DNA from: Coturnix japonica
Lineage: Eukaryota > Chordata > Aves > Galliformes > Phasianidae
Length of the DNA: 64,000 nucleotides
Assembly: GCF_001577835.2 (NCBI RefSeq)
Contig: NC_029520.1
Location: 51,097,457 to 51,161,456 of the forward strand
Direction of reading: 5' to 3'
Part shown: positions 11,801 to 25,600 of the stretch, in pieces
How the letters are laid out: every line of letters begins with the position of its first letter
How positions within the stretch are numbered: position 1 is the stretch's first letter
Notes under the pieces: generated by a model
What the model was told of the DNA's origin: nothing
Database searches by the model: none
What the model saw: only the letters and a program-made list of their open reading frames with translations
Program-made: the position numbers and the translations under genes

Positions 11801-12616
11801 CGGCCTCAGGGGGAGCCGGTGTGTGGTTGCTGTGTGTTCCACACAGCGCTGGGTCCGGGCCTGAAGCTGGTTACGTTTCGATTTATAAGACGATGTTTGT
11901 GTTTGCTGCTTGTGCTGGGGCTAAAATAGGTGGTTTTGATAGTTCTGCTTTTTCCTTCTTTCTTAATTCGGGGTGCGGGATGAGGATATCTTTGTGTTAA
12001 AATTGAGTGGGGGGCTCTCTCTATTTACATTGCATTTGCTTTCTTTGAGTAATCTAGTGGAAAGCAGGTAGCTCGCTGTTGATGCTTATCCATGGCAGAA
12101 GGGCCTAAGGAGGCCTATGGTACAATAGCTTGAGAAATACTAACTTAAAATGGAAAGTTCCTATCCTTGGGGCTGTGGAATCCTTGAGTAGCTGTCAAGG
12201 AGGAATCAAATAAGGTGAGAGTGTGCAGGGATGGCTCTTGGAGACATACACCTAATGTTAGTTTGGAAGTGAGCAGCTGGGATCATACACAGACACTTGT
12301 CTTTTAGTTGGAAGCTTTTAGCATTTAGTTTGGATGAACTTCTTGGCTGGGCCTTATCATCTTTACCACCACAGTGAGCACAGAGGATGGTTGTAGAGCC
12401 TTGCTGGTAGCTGCTGCTTTTAGGTGTGATTATCTTTTCATAGGCACAAAAATCCTGTTTATTCCAGGAGGTGGGTAGCAGAAGTAGTGTCTTCTGAAGG
12501 GCTTTCCATAACGCCATAGGAGCTACTAACAAGATCAGCCCAAAGGTGATTATTGGAGGAGCTCGTGGATTAACCTTCCTTAATTGCTTACCTGTAAATG
12601 GCTTCAAGTTGCACCA

Positions 12617-12852
12617 AGGAGGGTTTAGATTGGATATGAGGAGAAACTTATTTACAGGAGGGTTGTTAAGCACTGGAATGGGCTCCCCAGGGAAATGGTT
12701 GAGTCACATCCCTGGTTGTGTTTAAAAACCATTTGGATGTGGTGCTCAGGGACATGATTTAGCAGAGGGTTGTTAGTTTGGGTGGTATGGTTGGGTCATG
12801 GTTGGACTCGATCTTTAAAGTCTTTTCCAACCTGAGTGATTCTGTGATTCTC
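12617..12852 (+). mobile_element. CR1 LINE 3' fragment in DLGAP5 intron 1
   Basis: Sense CR1 of an older subfamily: GGTTTAGATTGGATATGAGG, then CATTTGGATGTGGTGCTCAG and TCTTTTCCAACCTGAGTGAT, ending CTGTGATTCTC. The same subfamily is seen at 14,181, 27,510 and 46,691. Confidence 0.85.
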
Positions 12853-13629
12853 AATTGGGGTAAACATGACCTGTGAACTATAGTAGACTCCATGTGATCG
12901 TTTGCAATCATTAGCCGGCATCTTTAATGAGTTTTTGGAAGTTGGAACATAAAATGAAAGACATTAACCAATGAAAGATATTAACACTGCCGCACTGCCA
13001 GCCCCAGAGCACAAACTCACCTTATATTCCTCTCCAAAGGAGGCCTGAAAACTCTTTAAAAGGCTTCAGTAGGATGCAGGCAATCGTGTTTTCTGTATTG
13101 CTGCAAGCACAGCATGTACAAACCAGCTATTGCTTTCATCAGGTCTTCCTCGAGTTAAAGAAGCAGGGAGAAATCCTGCTTGAAATAAATGCTATTGTGT
13201 TGCAGTTGCATCCTGGAAACTCAGTTAGGAAACACAGCCAAGTCAGCACTCTGATGCGTGACAGAAATGCTTTGCCATCTGATAGGGTACAATCTAAACG
13301 CTTAGTGGCAATGCTGCTTCCAAGTATTGTCCTACAACCTTGTCATTTACTTGCTTGTCTCCTTAACAAGAAAAACATGTGTTGAAAACAGGCTTGTCAG
13401 TCCCTGGCAATGACAAAGCCTGCCCTGCTAATTCTGTCTCTGAATTGTTGATTACTTGGCAAGCAAACTAGCCCCTTAAATACATAAAGGAGTCATTGCT
13501 GAAACTGTCATTTGTACATGTGCCAGAGAAAATACAGAAATTTGGGTCTATCTCGTGACACTAATAAAAAGGGCAGAACAAACCATGTCTCCTTACCTAT
13601 CGTTATGATTTCTGTTCAGGATAATCAAG

Positions 13630-16600
13630 ATGGCTGCGACCTCCCAATTTGCCAGTCGGTACAAGAAGGATTTGAGTTCAGAAACCATCCGAACCAAAGT
13701 TGCTCGCAGAAAATCCATGCTCCAAAAGGAGAACAGGCACAAGTTGTTTGAGAAGGGCAGACAGTTTGGGCTGACAGATGTCAACGTTCAGGTGTCAAAA
13801 GCGAGGGGAGTTTCTCAAGTAAGTGGGGCAAGTGAAACGTGCTCGCAAGAAAACAGCAATTTGATACAGAGTAAGTAAAGCATTGCTATACAACTTCATA
13901 AACTGTTATATGTGGTCTATGTTTTAAATTGAAGGGATGGTTTAAGGTTTAGAAATGAATATCACTCTTCATAACTATCAAGACAACAGGCTTAATATCA
14001 TCTTTTATGACTCCAGAAGTATTTTTCAGTCTTTGCTTGATTTTGTCCACAACAGCATCCAAAGGAGGAATTGCTATTAATATTCACTAGGATGGCTTTG
14101 TTGTTCAAGAGTGAATGACCGTGAACTATAATCACATCTTCATACTACTGCATCTGTCATATGCTTAAAGAATGGTTAGAATTGCCCAGGGAGGTGGTGG
14201 AGTCACCGACCATGGGAGTGTTCAAGAAACACTTGGATGTGGTGTTGAGGAATATGATTTAGCCGGGAATTATTGGTAATGGTTGGACTAGATGATCTTC
14301 TAGGTCTTTTCCAACCTTGATAATTCCTCTTTGCTTCAGAACAACCTACAGATGCAGCCACCAAGAGGATGAATGAACGCAGGGAAATGCTTCAACGCTA
14401 TAAAGAAGAGAAGGAACTCCGAAAATTAAAAGAGCAAAGAGAAAAAGCAAAAAAGGGCGTGTTTAAAGTTGGGTTATATAAACCTACTGCGTGTGGATTT
14501 CTTTCTCTTGCACCTGAAGTTCCCACAACAGTAAAGCCAAAAGAAAAGGTAATAAGGGTAATGTTGAATATCTAAATGAAGCTTATGTAGTACATGACAT
14601 TAAAGCTTATGATTATGTAACCAATTTTATGCAAGTTATGTGAAGTAAAAATAGTGATTCATCTGCAAATAAAAGAGCTAAGTTACTTTAGAACTGGTAA
14701 CTTGTTTGCATTGAGTCCATCTGACTTATTCAAATCACGCACTTGATATGTTTTGATTCTCAAGTGCACAGACATATTGCTTTACCCACTTAGGCTTCTT
14801 GCTCACTCTGACTGTGATGGCAGGGAGAGAGAGGAGTGTGTTAACCCTTGTTTCCTTGGGAATGTTTCCAGGCAGCTCCTGCTTTCTCTGAGAGGATTAC
14901 TCGATCAAAGGCCAAGAACCAAACAGAAAAGGCTGCGATATTGACTGCATCTAAGCCCTCTACGGTTTGTTTCTTAAATTATCTTAAGTGAATAAATTGG
15001 GAGAAAAAGATAGAATTCAGTTCATTTTCTGCATTACATTGCAGCTTCAGAACGTTGAACCCAGCAAGTGGATTACTTGTTACAATGCTGTGCGTGTTTT
15101 TGCTCTCACAGTAGGGAAGAACACTTGTTCTTAAAATTCAACCTAAAAATATCATTGTGCATTGTGCCATCTTATTTAGCTTCTATTTAAAGAAGTGTGA
15201 TTGAGATGCCCATCAGACCCCATAAGTTTGATTTCAGGAAGCCTGTAGTGACAGCTTTGATGCACCAAACTGTTGAAATCCTATTTATTTTCCAGTTTGG
15301 CATCTTAGTTTCATACAGATGAAATATTTAACCTGGAGAATATTTCACCCCATATTAACATATGTAAGACCACCACTGCCACATTTATTATTTTCAGCAA
15401 GCTGGATGGGAAGCTGTTTTGTTTTGAGAGAGGATTTCCTTTGCAAGAAGATCTTTGCCTTGTGTTTTCCACTTATTCTGGGTAATAAGCAAATAGAACC
15501 AATGGCTACAAGTCCAAGATGTAGCAATTGTGCAAATTTCCATTTAATGCTGCAGCCTTCAAGCCTTATAAATGAAGATGCATGTTGTTGAAAAGCAATT
15601 GCTGTAGCTATCACTCATGATTAATCTTTCCTGCTTAAAGTTGGAAGCAATTCACTGTTGGCATGTTTTACTAGGAATCTCAGTGGGCTCATGGCTTTAT
15701 TTGTATTGAAAAGTAGGTTTTCTGAGGAATTTCATCTGCAGTAATCTGTAAAAGAAGCTGTCATTTACTTCTAGCAATCTTATGTAATTTGAATGCGTTT
15801 GGAAGGGTTCCAATCATGGCTGTGTGAAGGAAGAACTGAGTTAAAACTGGTATTTCTATTGTTTTTCTGAAAAGTGGCTTTTAGATCACATAACGTGTAC
15901 CAAGATGCAATGGTAATTCCCATCTACTATCCAACTTTCTGTTAGATAAATGTGATATTCCTTTGTAGGTCTGTGCCAACGGGCTTAGCGTGCGCCCCAC
16001 GCAAGCAGGACATAAACAGATGAGTAAGGACAAAGTGGCTGAAAAGGGGAAAGGTAAGAAACTGGAATGATCCCATGTCTGGGTCTGAAAGGACGCTGCT
16101 GGTTATTCTTTCGAGTCAGTAGTTGTATCACTGTGGGAGTGAGGCAAGGAATGTGTTTAGGAAAGATACCCAGTATGTACTGAGGTTTGGGGAACAACAG
16201 AGTTTTTAGGATGACAATTGCTTGCAATTAGGACAAAGGCAACAGCTGAAAGATTATGGATCGTGTGACTCTAGATATTGTATATACTTGTGGCTTCTGT
16301 AGGCTGGGGGAGATGGAACGTGGGATATTTAATGCACTTGTGGTTACTGATGATCACTGCAGGAAAGGGAGAAGGTCAATAGGCAGAAGTGCATGACTGC
16401 TAGTGGTCTCACCGCTGGAGCTTCCTCTTTACCACTAAGGGAAATATCATGTTGCTGTGTTATAGATTAAATGACTTCATCTGGAAGAGACAACAGATAG
16501 ATGATATAAGTAAAATACGAATTTTGGTATTATAGGTATCCCAAGAAATAGCTAATTATATAAACTGTAAGTATATTGAGTGAAGTCTGAATCTGTGCAG

Positions 16601-19600
16601 CAGTTATGCTGCTAATGCTACATGAAACTTGTTACATAACATAACATTGAAATAGGTTTGGAAAGATAAGTTTTTTGGTAGAGCATGAGAGCATGAAACA
16701 AGAGCCCAAACTTCTGATGCACATTGATGTAACTGAGGAAATGTGTGATTGTCTGATTCAATAGATGACAAGTACAATCTGTTGTTTTCATATTTGAACA
16801 CAGCTCCTTCTGTATCTGTCTAGCTGTTGCACTTCCAAAGTGAAGATTCCATACATTTCTTAAGAAAACAAAACAAAATTAAACAAAACCAACCCAAGCA
16901 TGTCTGTTTAAGCTAGTAGAGAATACATTTAATCATAAATTCTTCCTGGTAGTTCAATGATGTCAAGGCTTCAAGTTGTTAATGCTAAGTCATGTGGAAT
17001 AGTTAACACGTGATATTCTGTCATTCAGAGTGAAGTTATTTTCACATCACCATGTAATTAAGTCAGCAAGCAGCAGATGTCTGTTGAAGTGAATTTCATT
17101 CTTGCTTTCAGCGAATGCTGAACAGATTTCTCATCAGTGTTTGAATAACAATTAAAACATTAATTGAGATTAATCACTTGATAATGCTTTTGGGGAATGA
17201 AGAATCAGCATCATATGTATTTATACTTCCCCAACACTTTCATACTAGTGTTTATGTTTGGGTAAATCAAATATTATGGTTATTTAACAAATTTTCCCTA
17301 ACTTGTCAAACAGCAACTCTGTGGAAAGTCGAGCAGCATTTTAAAAGACAAATATTAACAATAACCAAGTGGGGCTACAGATATAGAAGAGCATGGAATA
17401 AAGAGCTGTTACGTTTTTCTGTGCATGTTAATGCTATTGGTATTGGAGGGAATAAGAAATGGTACTAAAAGACATGGATGAAAATGATTAAGATGGTAAC
17501 ACAATGCATGAACTTGTGTCGCATTTTATAAAAATTATTTCAGGCATCATTAAAATTAAGGGATACTTTAATGTAATTTAGTAAATTCACATTTTAGAAT
17601 GCTTTAAGATGATGACCAAGGCATCACTGGCTGTTACAGAAATGGTTGCTTAAGTTTCCAGCTAGCAGTTATTCCTCCAGAAAGCTTCATCTGAAAGACA
17701 GGATGATGTTGTCACTGTGATTGCAGGAGGGTTCCTTAAGCCTTGTACTTAGCATCTGGCACACTGATATGTTGGTCTTATCATGGTACTGAAAGCATTA
17801 CTGTACAATGAAGGTGTTTTCTGTTAAGGTTCTGCAGGGTATTGCCTTGATGCCAATGCTGAGCTTTGCTGTCATAGTTTAGCATTCCTTGCACAGAAGT
17901 GATAAAACCGTTCCTCCTCTTGATTCCGGTTGGTGGCTCTACTTGTGGTAGGGGGTTGGAACTTGATGATCCTTCAGGTCCCTTCCAACCCCAACCTTTA
18001 TATGATTCTAACTAATGCAACTGGTAGTTACTTGTGCAGTTTTCCCATTACTGCCAAACCAAAGCTTTTAACTGTACTACTTAAATGCATCTCCTGAGCA
18101 AGCTGTGAAATCTCTGAAATTAATGTTTTTTAGTGTTGCAGACTTCAGTCCAGACAGCCTCAAATGTAAGAATCACCAGAGCAGCTGCTTCTGCAGCTAG
18201 GCAGATGCCGAAAACAACTGCTGCTACTACTGGTAAGTGAGGCAGTAAGTACAATCCTTGGGTAGCTGATATCTAAGAGATATCGTGTGTGCTGTAAAGA
18301 GGTGTCCTGTCTGATACTGTGTGTGTGAGTAATGGAAACAACATGTCACTTGCAATTAGGTATCTGCCTTTTAGCTTCCTTCCATGCAAGAAGCAAAGCC
18401 ATCTCTCCCTGTCTTCAACCACCAGCCTTTTACAGCAATCTTTTGAAAACATGGGTGAATGATTCCTTTAATCAGATGTGTTTTGACCTCCTAGAGTTTG
18501 TTTCTATTTAGGTAACCTGTCACAGAGAAAGCCAGCAAATGCAGCAAAGCAGAAGAAAGCAGTCAAAGCTGATGTCATAGAGGTAGGTCATGAAATATTT
18601 GAAATGGAAAGGGAGTAAAACTGATTTAAGGGACATCTACACAATGTTACACAACAAAAAAACACAAAGACCTTTTCAGTTTTCTTGTTTTATCTGGTGG
18701 TTATCTCAAATTTCATGTGAGGCTTTAGAGTCTGAGGGTTAAATGCATTTTCAGTTTTTGAACTGTTAAGAACATGGTAAATATAATAGGGAAAAAGATT
18801 CCCAGCCTTAATTAAAGGTAATCACTTTTGTTCTCCCACTGAAAATGCAAACCAAACTTCACTGCTGCAGTGTAGAGCGCTGTATTTGAATTCACTGTGT
18901 CTCCAGTTCAGGTTCCTAAATGATTCATGTATGCCTTCATGCCCTGAATAGTCTTGTACAAGAAGTATCTGTTTACTTTCCTCTTCCCTACACTTCACTA
19001 TTCCTTCTCACTTAGTGTTTTCCCCACACCTTCCTTCTACAGTCCTATTTCAGCAACTGCAGCTGTGTATAAATGTTGTCTTAAAGCTGGTTTATTTGTG
19101 TACAAGCACTGACAGGAGGTAAAAAGCACTTGTATCTTAATTTAGGTAAGGGCCTCTTCACAAGCAGGAGTTGCTTGATGCTGCCAGGTAGCAAGCCCAT
19201 GCTTAACCTTAGTCATATTGCCACAAGAAATCTTAAAATTTAAATTCAAAGCTTACATTGAAAGCAAGAGTATCTAAAGTGTAACAGGATTTCCAGTGTC
19301 TTGAAGACGCATCTTTTCTGAAGAAACAGTCTGAGATCTTTTGGCTGGTTTGAGCTAACAATATCTCAATGCAGGTATCTCAGAAATGTTCTGTATGATT
19401 GTCTAGTCACTCGTCTCATAGGAATGTGAACTTTCTTCTCTTTTAACAACATTCTGTGGTTCGAACTGCGCTTGTATTCTCCTTGTCTTGGGCTGCATTC
19501 CTCAACTATCAGCTTATTTAAGTTTGTTCTTTAGCCTTTAAGTCTGGTTATGTGTATAAATTGTGATTATTCAACAAGCCTAGTAGGATTTGGAGCCAGT

Positions 19601-22600
19601 ACTCAGCTCTTGGAGGAGCTTCTCACCTTCAAGCATTTTCCTCTAACAGTGAGAGAAGCATTTGCTGGTTTTTATTACTGCTGCACCAGGCCATGTGTTT
19701 TGCTGCTCTAGCCCCTTCAATGGGTTGTTACATTGCTCATAGTAAGTGCTACCCTCACTGTGAGAATGATTTGCAAGTGTCAAAAGCTAGCTGGACCTAT
19801 GGTAAATCAAGACATCTGTACATGTGCGCTATTGCAGAAAGCAGATTACCTGAAATTGTTCCCTTTTTTGTTGGCTTTCAAGCAGTCATCTTGTAATTCT
19901 GCTGATGTCTATTAGTGAACACTTTCTGATTTGATAATATAACGCTTGCTTTGTTTGTGCAGGTAGTTCCTCTTAAACATGAAGCGAATGAAAGTGCTCC
20001 ACTGGACCCAGTGATACGTTCAACATCAGAACTTAAACAGGAACAGACATCTGTGGAAAAGAACAGTTCTGCTCCAGGAAGACCCAGAACACGCTCCTTT
20101 GCACCCCATAATTTTGTGTTTCAGCCCTTAGAAGGACTGACAACCTACAAAGTTACACCCATGACTCCTTCCAGGGCAAATGCGTTTTTGTCACCTGATG
20201 TCTTCTGGGATTTTTCCAAATCTCCAGTGTAAGATTCTTAATTCTGATAACCAAAAATGCAAGTGAGCTTTTGTGATGCTACAGAAAATGGGAGATTCCA
20301 TGTGTAACGAGTTGTTGAAACACCTGATCACAGTTGCTGTTGTTTGATCACAGTTGCTGTTGTTGCTTGATGAAATATGGTCTTAACGTAGCAAGGCAAA
20401 CTATATAATCCATAATCCTGCCCATGCTTTATCTATTTTAATAAGAATAGCTTACATTGTCTAGCACTGAACCAAAAATAGTCTTCAGAATTTTGAAGTT
20501 TTGTGTGTTTGGTCATATTTGAGGTCAGTTTCTCAACATTTCTTAATTCTTAAGCATATCTTTTTTTCTATTTTTTCCCCCCTCAGTAATAAAGTTGAAA
20601 AATCCAGTGAAACTAAGGAGCCTAATTTAAAAAGTCTGATTTCACCTTCTGATCAAGGCATTCAGGAACTGCAAATGTCTACAAGTTTGAAGGGAGAAGG
20701 TATGAAGTTCACATATGGTTTGTCATTGTACCTTTTTTAGTTTTTACCAGATTATGAGCAAATGCCTTTCATATTTTTTCAGCAAGCGAATCAGATAAGG
20801 AGACTTCCATTCAGAGATCCAATGAAACAATTCCTGTGTCTACAGAGATGACGGTGACTGAAACAAAGTCAGATAATGTAAGAGAGCAAGAGCACGATGT
20901 GCCCTATTTCAGGTTTGTGTCAATTTGTTTCCCTTCATGGCTGTCTGTTCTGAGTCCTGAACATGAGTAACAGCTTGTAAACAGTAGCTTATAATGGTTG
21001 CTGTCTGTCAATAGCAATTTTAGTGGTCATTCATTGCTGTTTTTCCTTTCGTATTGTTAGTGCAAGTAAAGAATATAAAATTCTGAAGGCTAAAGCTACA
21101 TCCTATGAACATAAAACTTGAGAGTAATAGAAATAAATTTAATCACAGCTAAACTTAACTGAAGCAATCTAATGGGTTCTGCTCAAAGACTGCATAGCTT
21201 GTGTGAAAGCAAAAGGGTAATAATAATCAACAGTTACAAATAGCAACAACAGTTGGAACATTCTCAAATTGTTTTTTTCATTATTTATTTAAGAAACATT
21301 CTTCAGTCTGAGACAGACAGGCTGATGTCTCAATGCCTCCAGTGGGATGGAAAATTTGAGCTGGACATTCCAGAGGATGGTAAGACTTGGGCTGTAATAG
21401 AGCACACTATTATTAATTATGCCTATCTCCTAATACTAAATCTTAAGTATAGTGTTTGAAGTGGTAGTAGTGGATACTGAGCTGATAGTAGTTGACACTA
21501 AAGTGCCTATTAAGTAGCTTTTTGTAAATGTTAAGTGTGTTTAAATGCATTATCTTTAACAAAAATATATAAAAGTGATGGATTATTCCAATATGTTCTA
21601 ATTTCTTCCCTGGTTTTCCTGTTACCATCAGCTAAAGATCTCATTCGCACAACAATTGGTCAGACAAGACTGCTCATAGCAGAAAGGTTTAAACAGTTTG
21701 AGGGACTGGTGGATAACTGTGAATTTAAACGGGGTGAAAAGGAAACCACATGTACAGACTTAGATGGATTTTGGGATATGATTAATTTTCAGGTATGTAC
21801 TTGCATGTTTGCCTACTATAATAAATACACGTGATGGAGAGGTACTTACAAGCGATGGGTTGAAACTATTCATTTAAATATTCAGACTCATATATTCTTT
21901 TCTCTGTTAAAAATATACATCCTTGTTTAACATATTGTAACAGTGAGTAGTACTGGATGGTATACTGTGGTTTTACAATTCATGGACCAGTTATGCCAAC
22001 TTTTGTATAACCAGTTAGTGGGAAAAGATGCTTTTCTTATGCTTACTCTAACTCTGAGGGCATTTCAGGTTTGTTCTGATTATCTGCTGGTTTACACAGA
22101 ATCACAAAATTGTAGAGGTTGGAAGGGAGCCTCTAGGGATCATGGAGTCCAACCCCATTGCAAAGCAGGCTCCCTACAGCAGGCTTTGGTTTGCTTTGGT
22201 GTTTGAAGCAAAAGTACTTAACAAATTCAAGTATAGCTGTGTGTTTCATCTAACTTCCTAGAACAGTTTTTTTTTTTTAATGTGTGAATCCAGTAAATCC
22301 TGCAAATTAAAAGTTGGACATCTCTGGGTTTTCCAATAGATTGAAGATGTGAATAAGAAATTTGATAATCTGCGGAAGCTTCAAGATAACAAATGGCAAC
22401 CTGTTGCTGTACCAGGCAAAGTTGTCAAGGTATGTATGTCTCCTGAAGCATTAAGGTACAACAGTGTATTGAGATCTTTAAATTTGTAGGCTATTGGAGT
22501 AATGGATACTCCAATGGATGTAAGTTCCTTCTAATGTCCTGCTGCTTATGTTGATGATGATAATAAATTCAGTGGAATTCCTTTCAAACCTCACCTTCTG

Positions 22601-25600
22601 TCCTTGCATGTTGCACATGTTGGTGCTTGTGATACTAGTTGCCCCTTTTTGTTGGGAAGATTAGAGCTAAGAATTAGCAATGGCTCATGGAGTCCCTGAA
22701 CTCCTAGCTAGTAATGTGAGTGAGTTAAATTTGGAACATAAATTTACCCTTTGATTGTAAAACACTTTCTCTGAGCAACTAATTTTCAGTGTTGGCACTG
22801 ATGTGTCACAGGAATTTAGAAGTGACTGATAGTTTTAAGCAGTGAGTGCTAAGTGATAGTGGTGACTTATTAAGGTAGGTGAGCATGGGTAGCAATAGGC
22901 TACTAATCCTCTAAGTATAAATAGATCTGATACTACCCCAAATGTGTCATCAATTATTGCATAGGCTTTAATGTAAGCTATTTTATTGACATTTTGGCTT
23001 GGAATATAGAATCACAGAAGAGCCTGGGTTGAAAAGGACCACAATGATCATCTCATTTCAGCCCCCCTGCTGTGTGCAGGGTCACCAACCAGCAGCCCAG
23101 GCTGCTCAGAGCTACATCCAGCCTGGCCTTGAATGCCTGCAGGGATGGGGCATCCACAGCCTCCTTGGGCAACCTGTTCCAGTGAAAAACTTCCTCCTAA
23201 GATCCAACCTAAACCTCCCTGTCTCAAGTTAAAACCATTCCCCCTTGTCCTATCACTGTCTACCCTCACAAAAAGCCGTTCCCCCTCCTGTTTATACATT
23301 CCCTTCAAGTATTGAAAGGCCACAGTGAGGTCTCCCCAGAGCCTTCTCTTCTCCAACCAATATGTAATTGTTCCAAATGACTCAGCATTAAGAATCATAT
23401 TCACATTGCCTAAACTCCGTGCCATTCCTCGAGACTGCTCAACAGATCATAAAAATGATCCAAAGATTGATGAGGAACACAAAATGTGGAACTGGAGGGA
23501 GTGTAGTCTTGCATGAACTGACCATAAATGTCTCAACTGTAGATATGGTGCATGGCTCAAACCTTCCTAAAGGAAATATGAATGCCAGGAGAGGCTTCAC
23601 TGGTTAACAAGTGTCTACCCTCGAGTTACTTTATCTCCACGCCACTAGGAGTCCCTGCATCCCACTGTTTTAAAACATGTTAACTACAACAGTTAGGAAA
23701 AATTCAAAGGAGAATTTATACCAAGTATTTCTGAGCTGCAAACTTGGTATGAGAAACTGACTTAGAATTGTCATTACAAACAAACCGTAACAGCTAAATG
23801 GTAGTCCAAGACTTTCTAGAGATAAGCAGAGATCTTGTCTCTAGCAGACCTGCTGTCTGTGTCCAGCAGCCTCATGGATGTTCATGTGCAACTCATAGTC
23901 TGAAGCTTTTGTTTTCTTTCAATTTCAGAAAAAGACTGTTCCAAATGTGGTGTGTAAACCAAAGCTGGGAGCAGCTGCAAGGGCTGCTGCCCAAAACCGG
24001 CTTGCTGCTGTAAAAGCAGCTATGAGGGATAAAATGAAGCGTGATGGAGCTGCTGATAGTGCATATCAGAATGAGCACCCAGAAGTGGAAAAAGTGGTTT
24101 TTGAAGCAGGATTTTTCAGAATTGAAAGCCCTGTAAAAAGCTTTCCAGGTGGGTGAAGTTTAATCATTATCTTTCTGACCTGAAAATGCCGAAGAGATTT
24201 AAACCAAGCTCATTGGAGACAGATTATTGTGTTTATGTTGGATATAAGTCCAGTGCTGGGCATAATTCATGTTTCATCTAATGGTTTGTTACGTCAGGGA
24301 ACTGAAGTAAATTGTTCTGCATGATTGCCATCATTGTTCAAATCAGTGTGATGTGAAATCCCTACTTAGATACAGAGTTAAAGGCAGTTGGATCCATCAT
24401 TTCTTTCTTAGTGTAACCTTAGCAATGAAATTTTAGTCTGGGCATTCCTAGACTTAGCTGCCAACATGTTCAGAGTCAATACAGACTGATGGCCTTTATT
24501 TGTAAGATAGGAATTGGGATTACTGTGAACTGAATTTTGCACGCTGTCTTGGAGCTTGCAAATACAGCACGCATGTAATCAGAATTCATGTTCAATGAGA
24601 TTGTAGTGTATTCCAGTCTGCTTGGAAAGCTGCTGGAAGCTTTTCTTGAGCAGAAGCTCCAAATAAGGCTGTAATTTGGGCATTTATTGAATTGCAATCT
24701 GTGAAACTGGTGTTTTCAGTGATCCTTGTTTGAGAGCTGCTCTGTTTCTCCCCCCTATCTCAATTGCCTAAGATGACTTGGAATTTCCAAAGATTTTCTC
24801 AACTAACGTTATAAAAATCAGTTAGGAATTTATCTTAAATTCTATCAAAGTTAATCTAATATGAGATACAGAATTTAATGACAACAGCTTCCACGATGTG
24901 GATTTAATGAGAACAGCAAATCTCACTGTTTCAGGTTCTTTGTGAGGGAGTTGCAGTGCTAAATTATTTAGCTGGTGTTAAGGTAGCTTTGTAACTTATT
25001 TCAGTTTCTGCTTGTGGTGGATATAACAAATATTATATTTATATAAACCATGCATGGAAAAGTAGAATATTATTAGCTAGAATCCTAACAATTTCATCTT
25101 CCGGAAACTGATGTTGTGATAAAACATCAAATGCTCTTTTTCAGGTTCACTTTCAAAGACGCCTCGCAGATCATCCCAGCAGACTTCCGGAAGTCTGACA
25201 ACCCCAAGGTCATCTAGAAGAGCTTTGCTGCAGAGCAGTTCTGTTCTTTGTAACCCTGAGGAGGATACGAGTGCAAAAGAAACGACGCCACTGCTTAAAG
25301 GCTGCCACCCAGCACAGCATTTGGAAATGAACCCTTTTCCCACTGAAACGACTCTGCCTGGTGGTTTTCAAAGGTAGCCACGTGAAGGCTGCATTTAATT
25401 TAACACTGTGCAAATATTTGTTGGGTTTTAATTGGAAGAATTAATATTAATGTCCATTAAGTGTTAGCCTTCTCTCAGTGTGGCAGGGATAAAGGTTGTG
25501 AAGTTGTTCTGTCTTGTCTGTTCCTGAGGGGACTCAAGCAAATGTTAAGAGCTTTGCCCAAATGTGGTTTCATTGCAGGGGCTGGAGTTTTGGGTTTTTT

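Noticed and set aside
12206-12673. 155-codon minus-strand open frame in DLGAP5 intron 1
   Set aside because: It begins inside the antisense of a CR1 fragment and then runs through plain intron. No family resemblance.
18142-18232. Later acceptor (TTGCAG) for the DLGAP5 exon at 18,134
   Set aside because: It breaks the conserved [13 protein letters not shown] frame; the acceptor at 18,132-18,133 keeps it.
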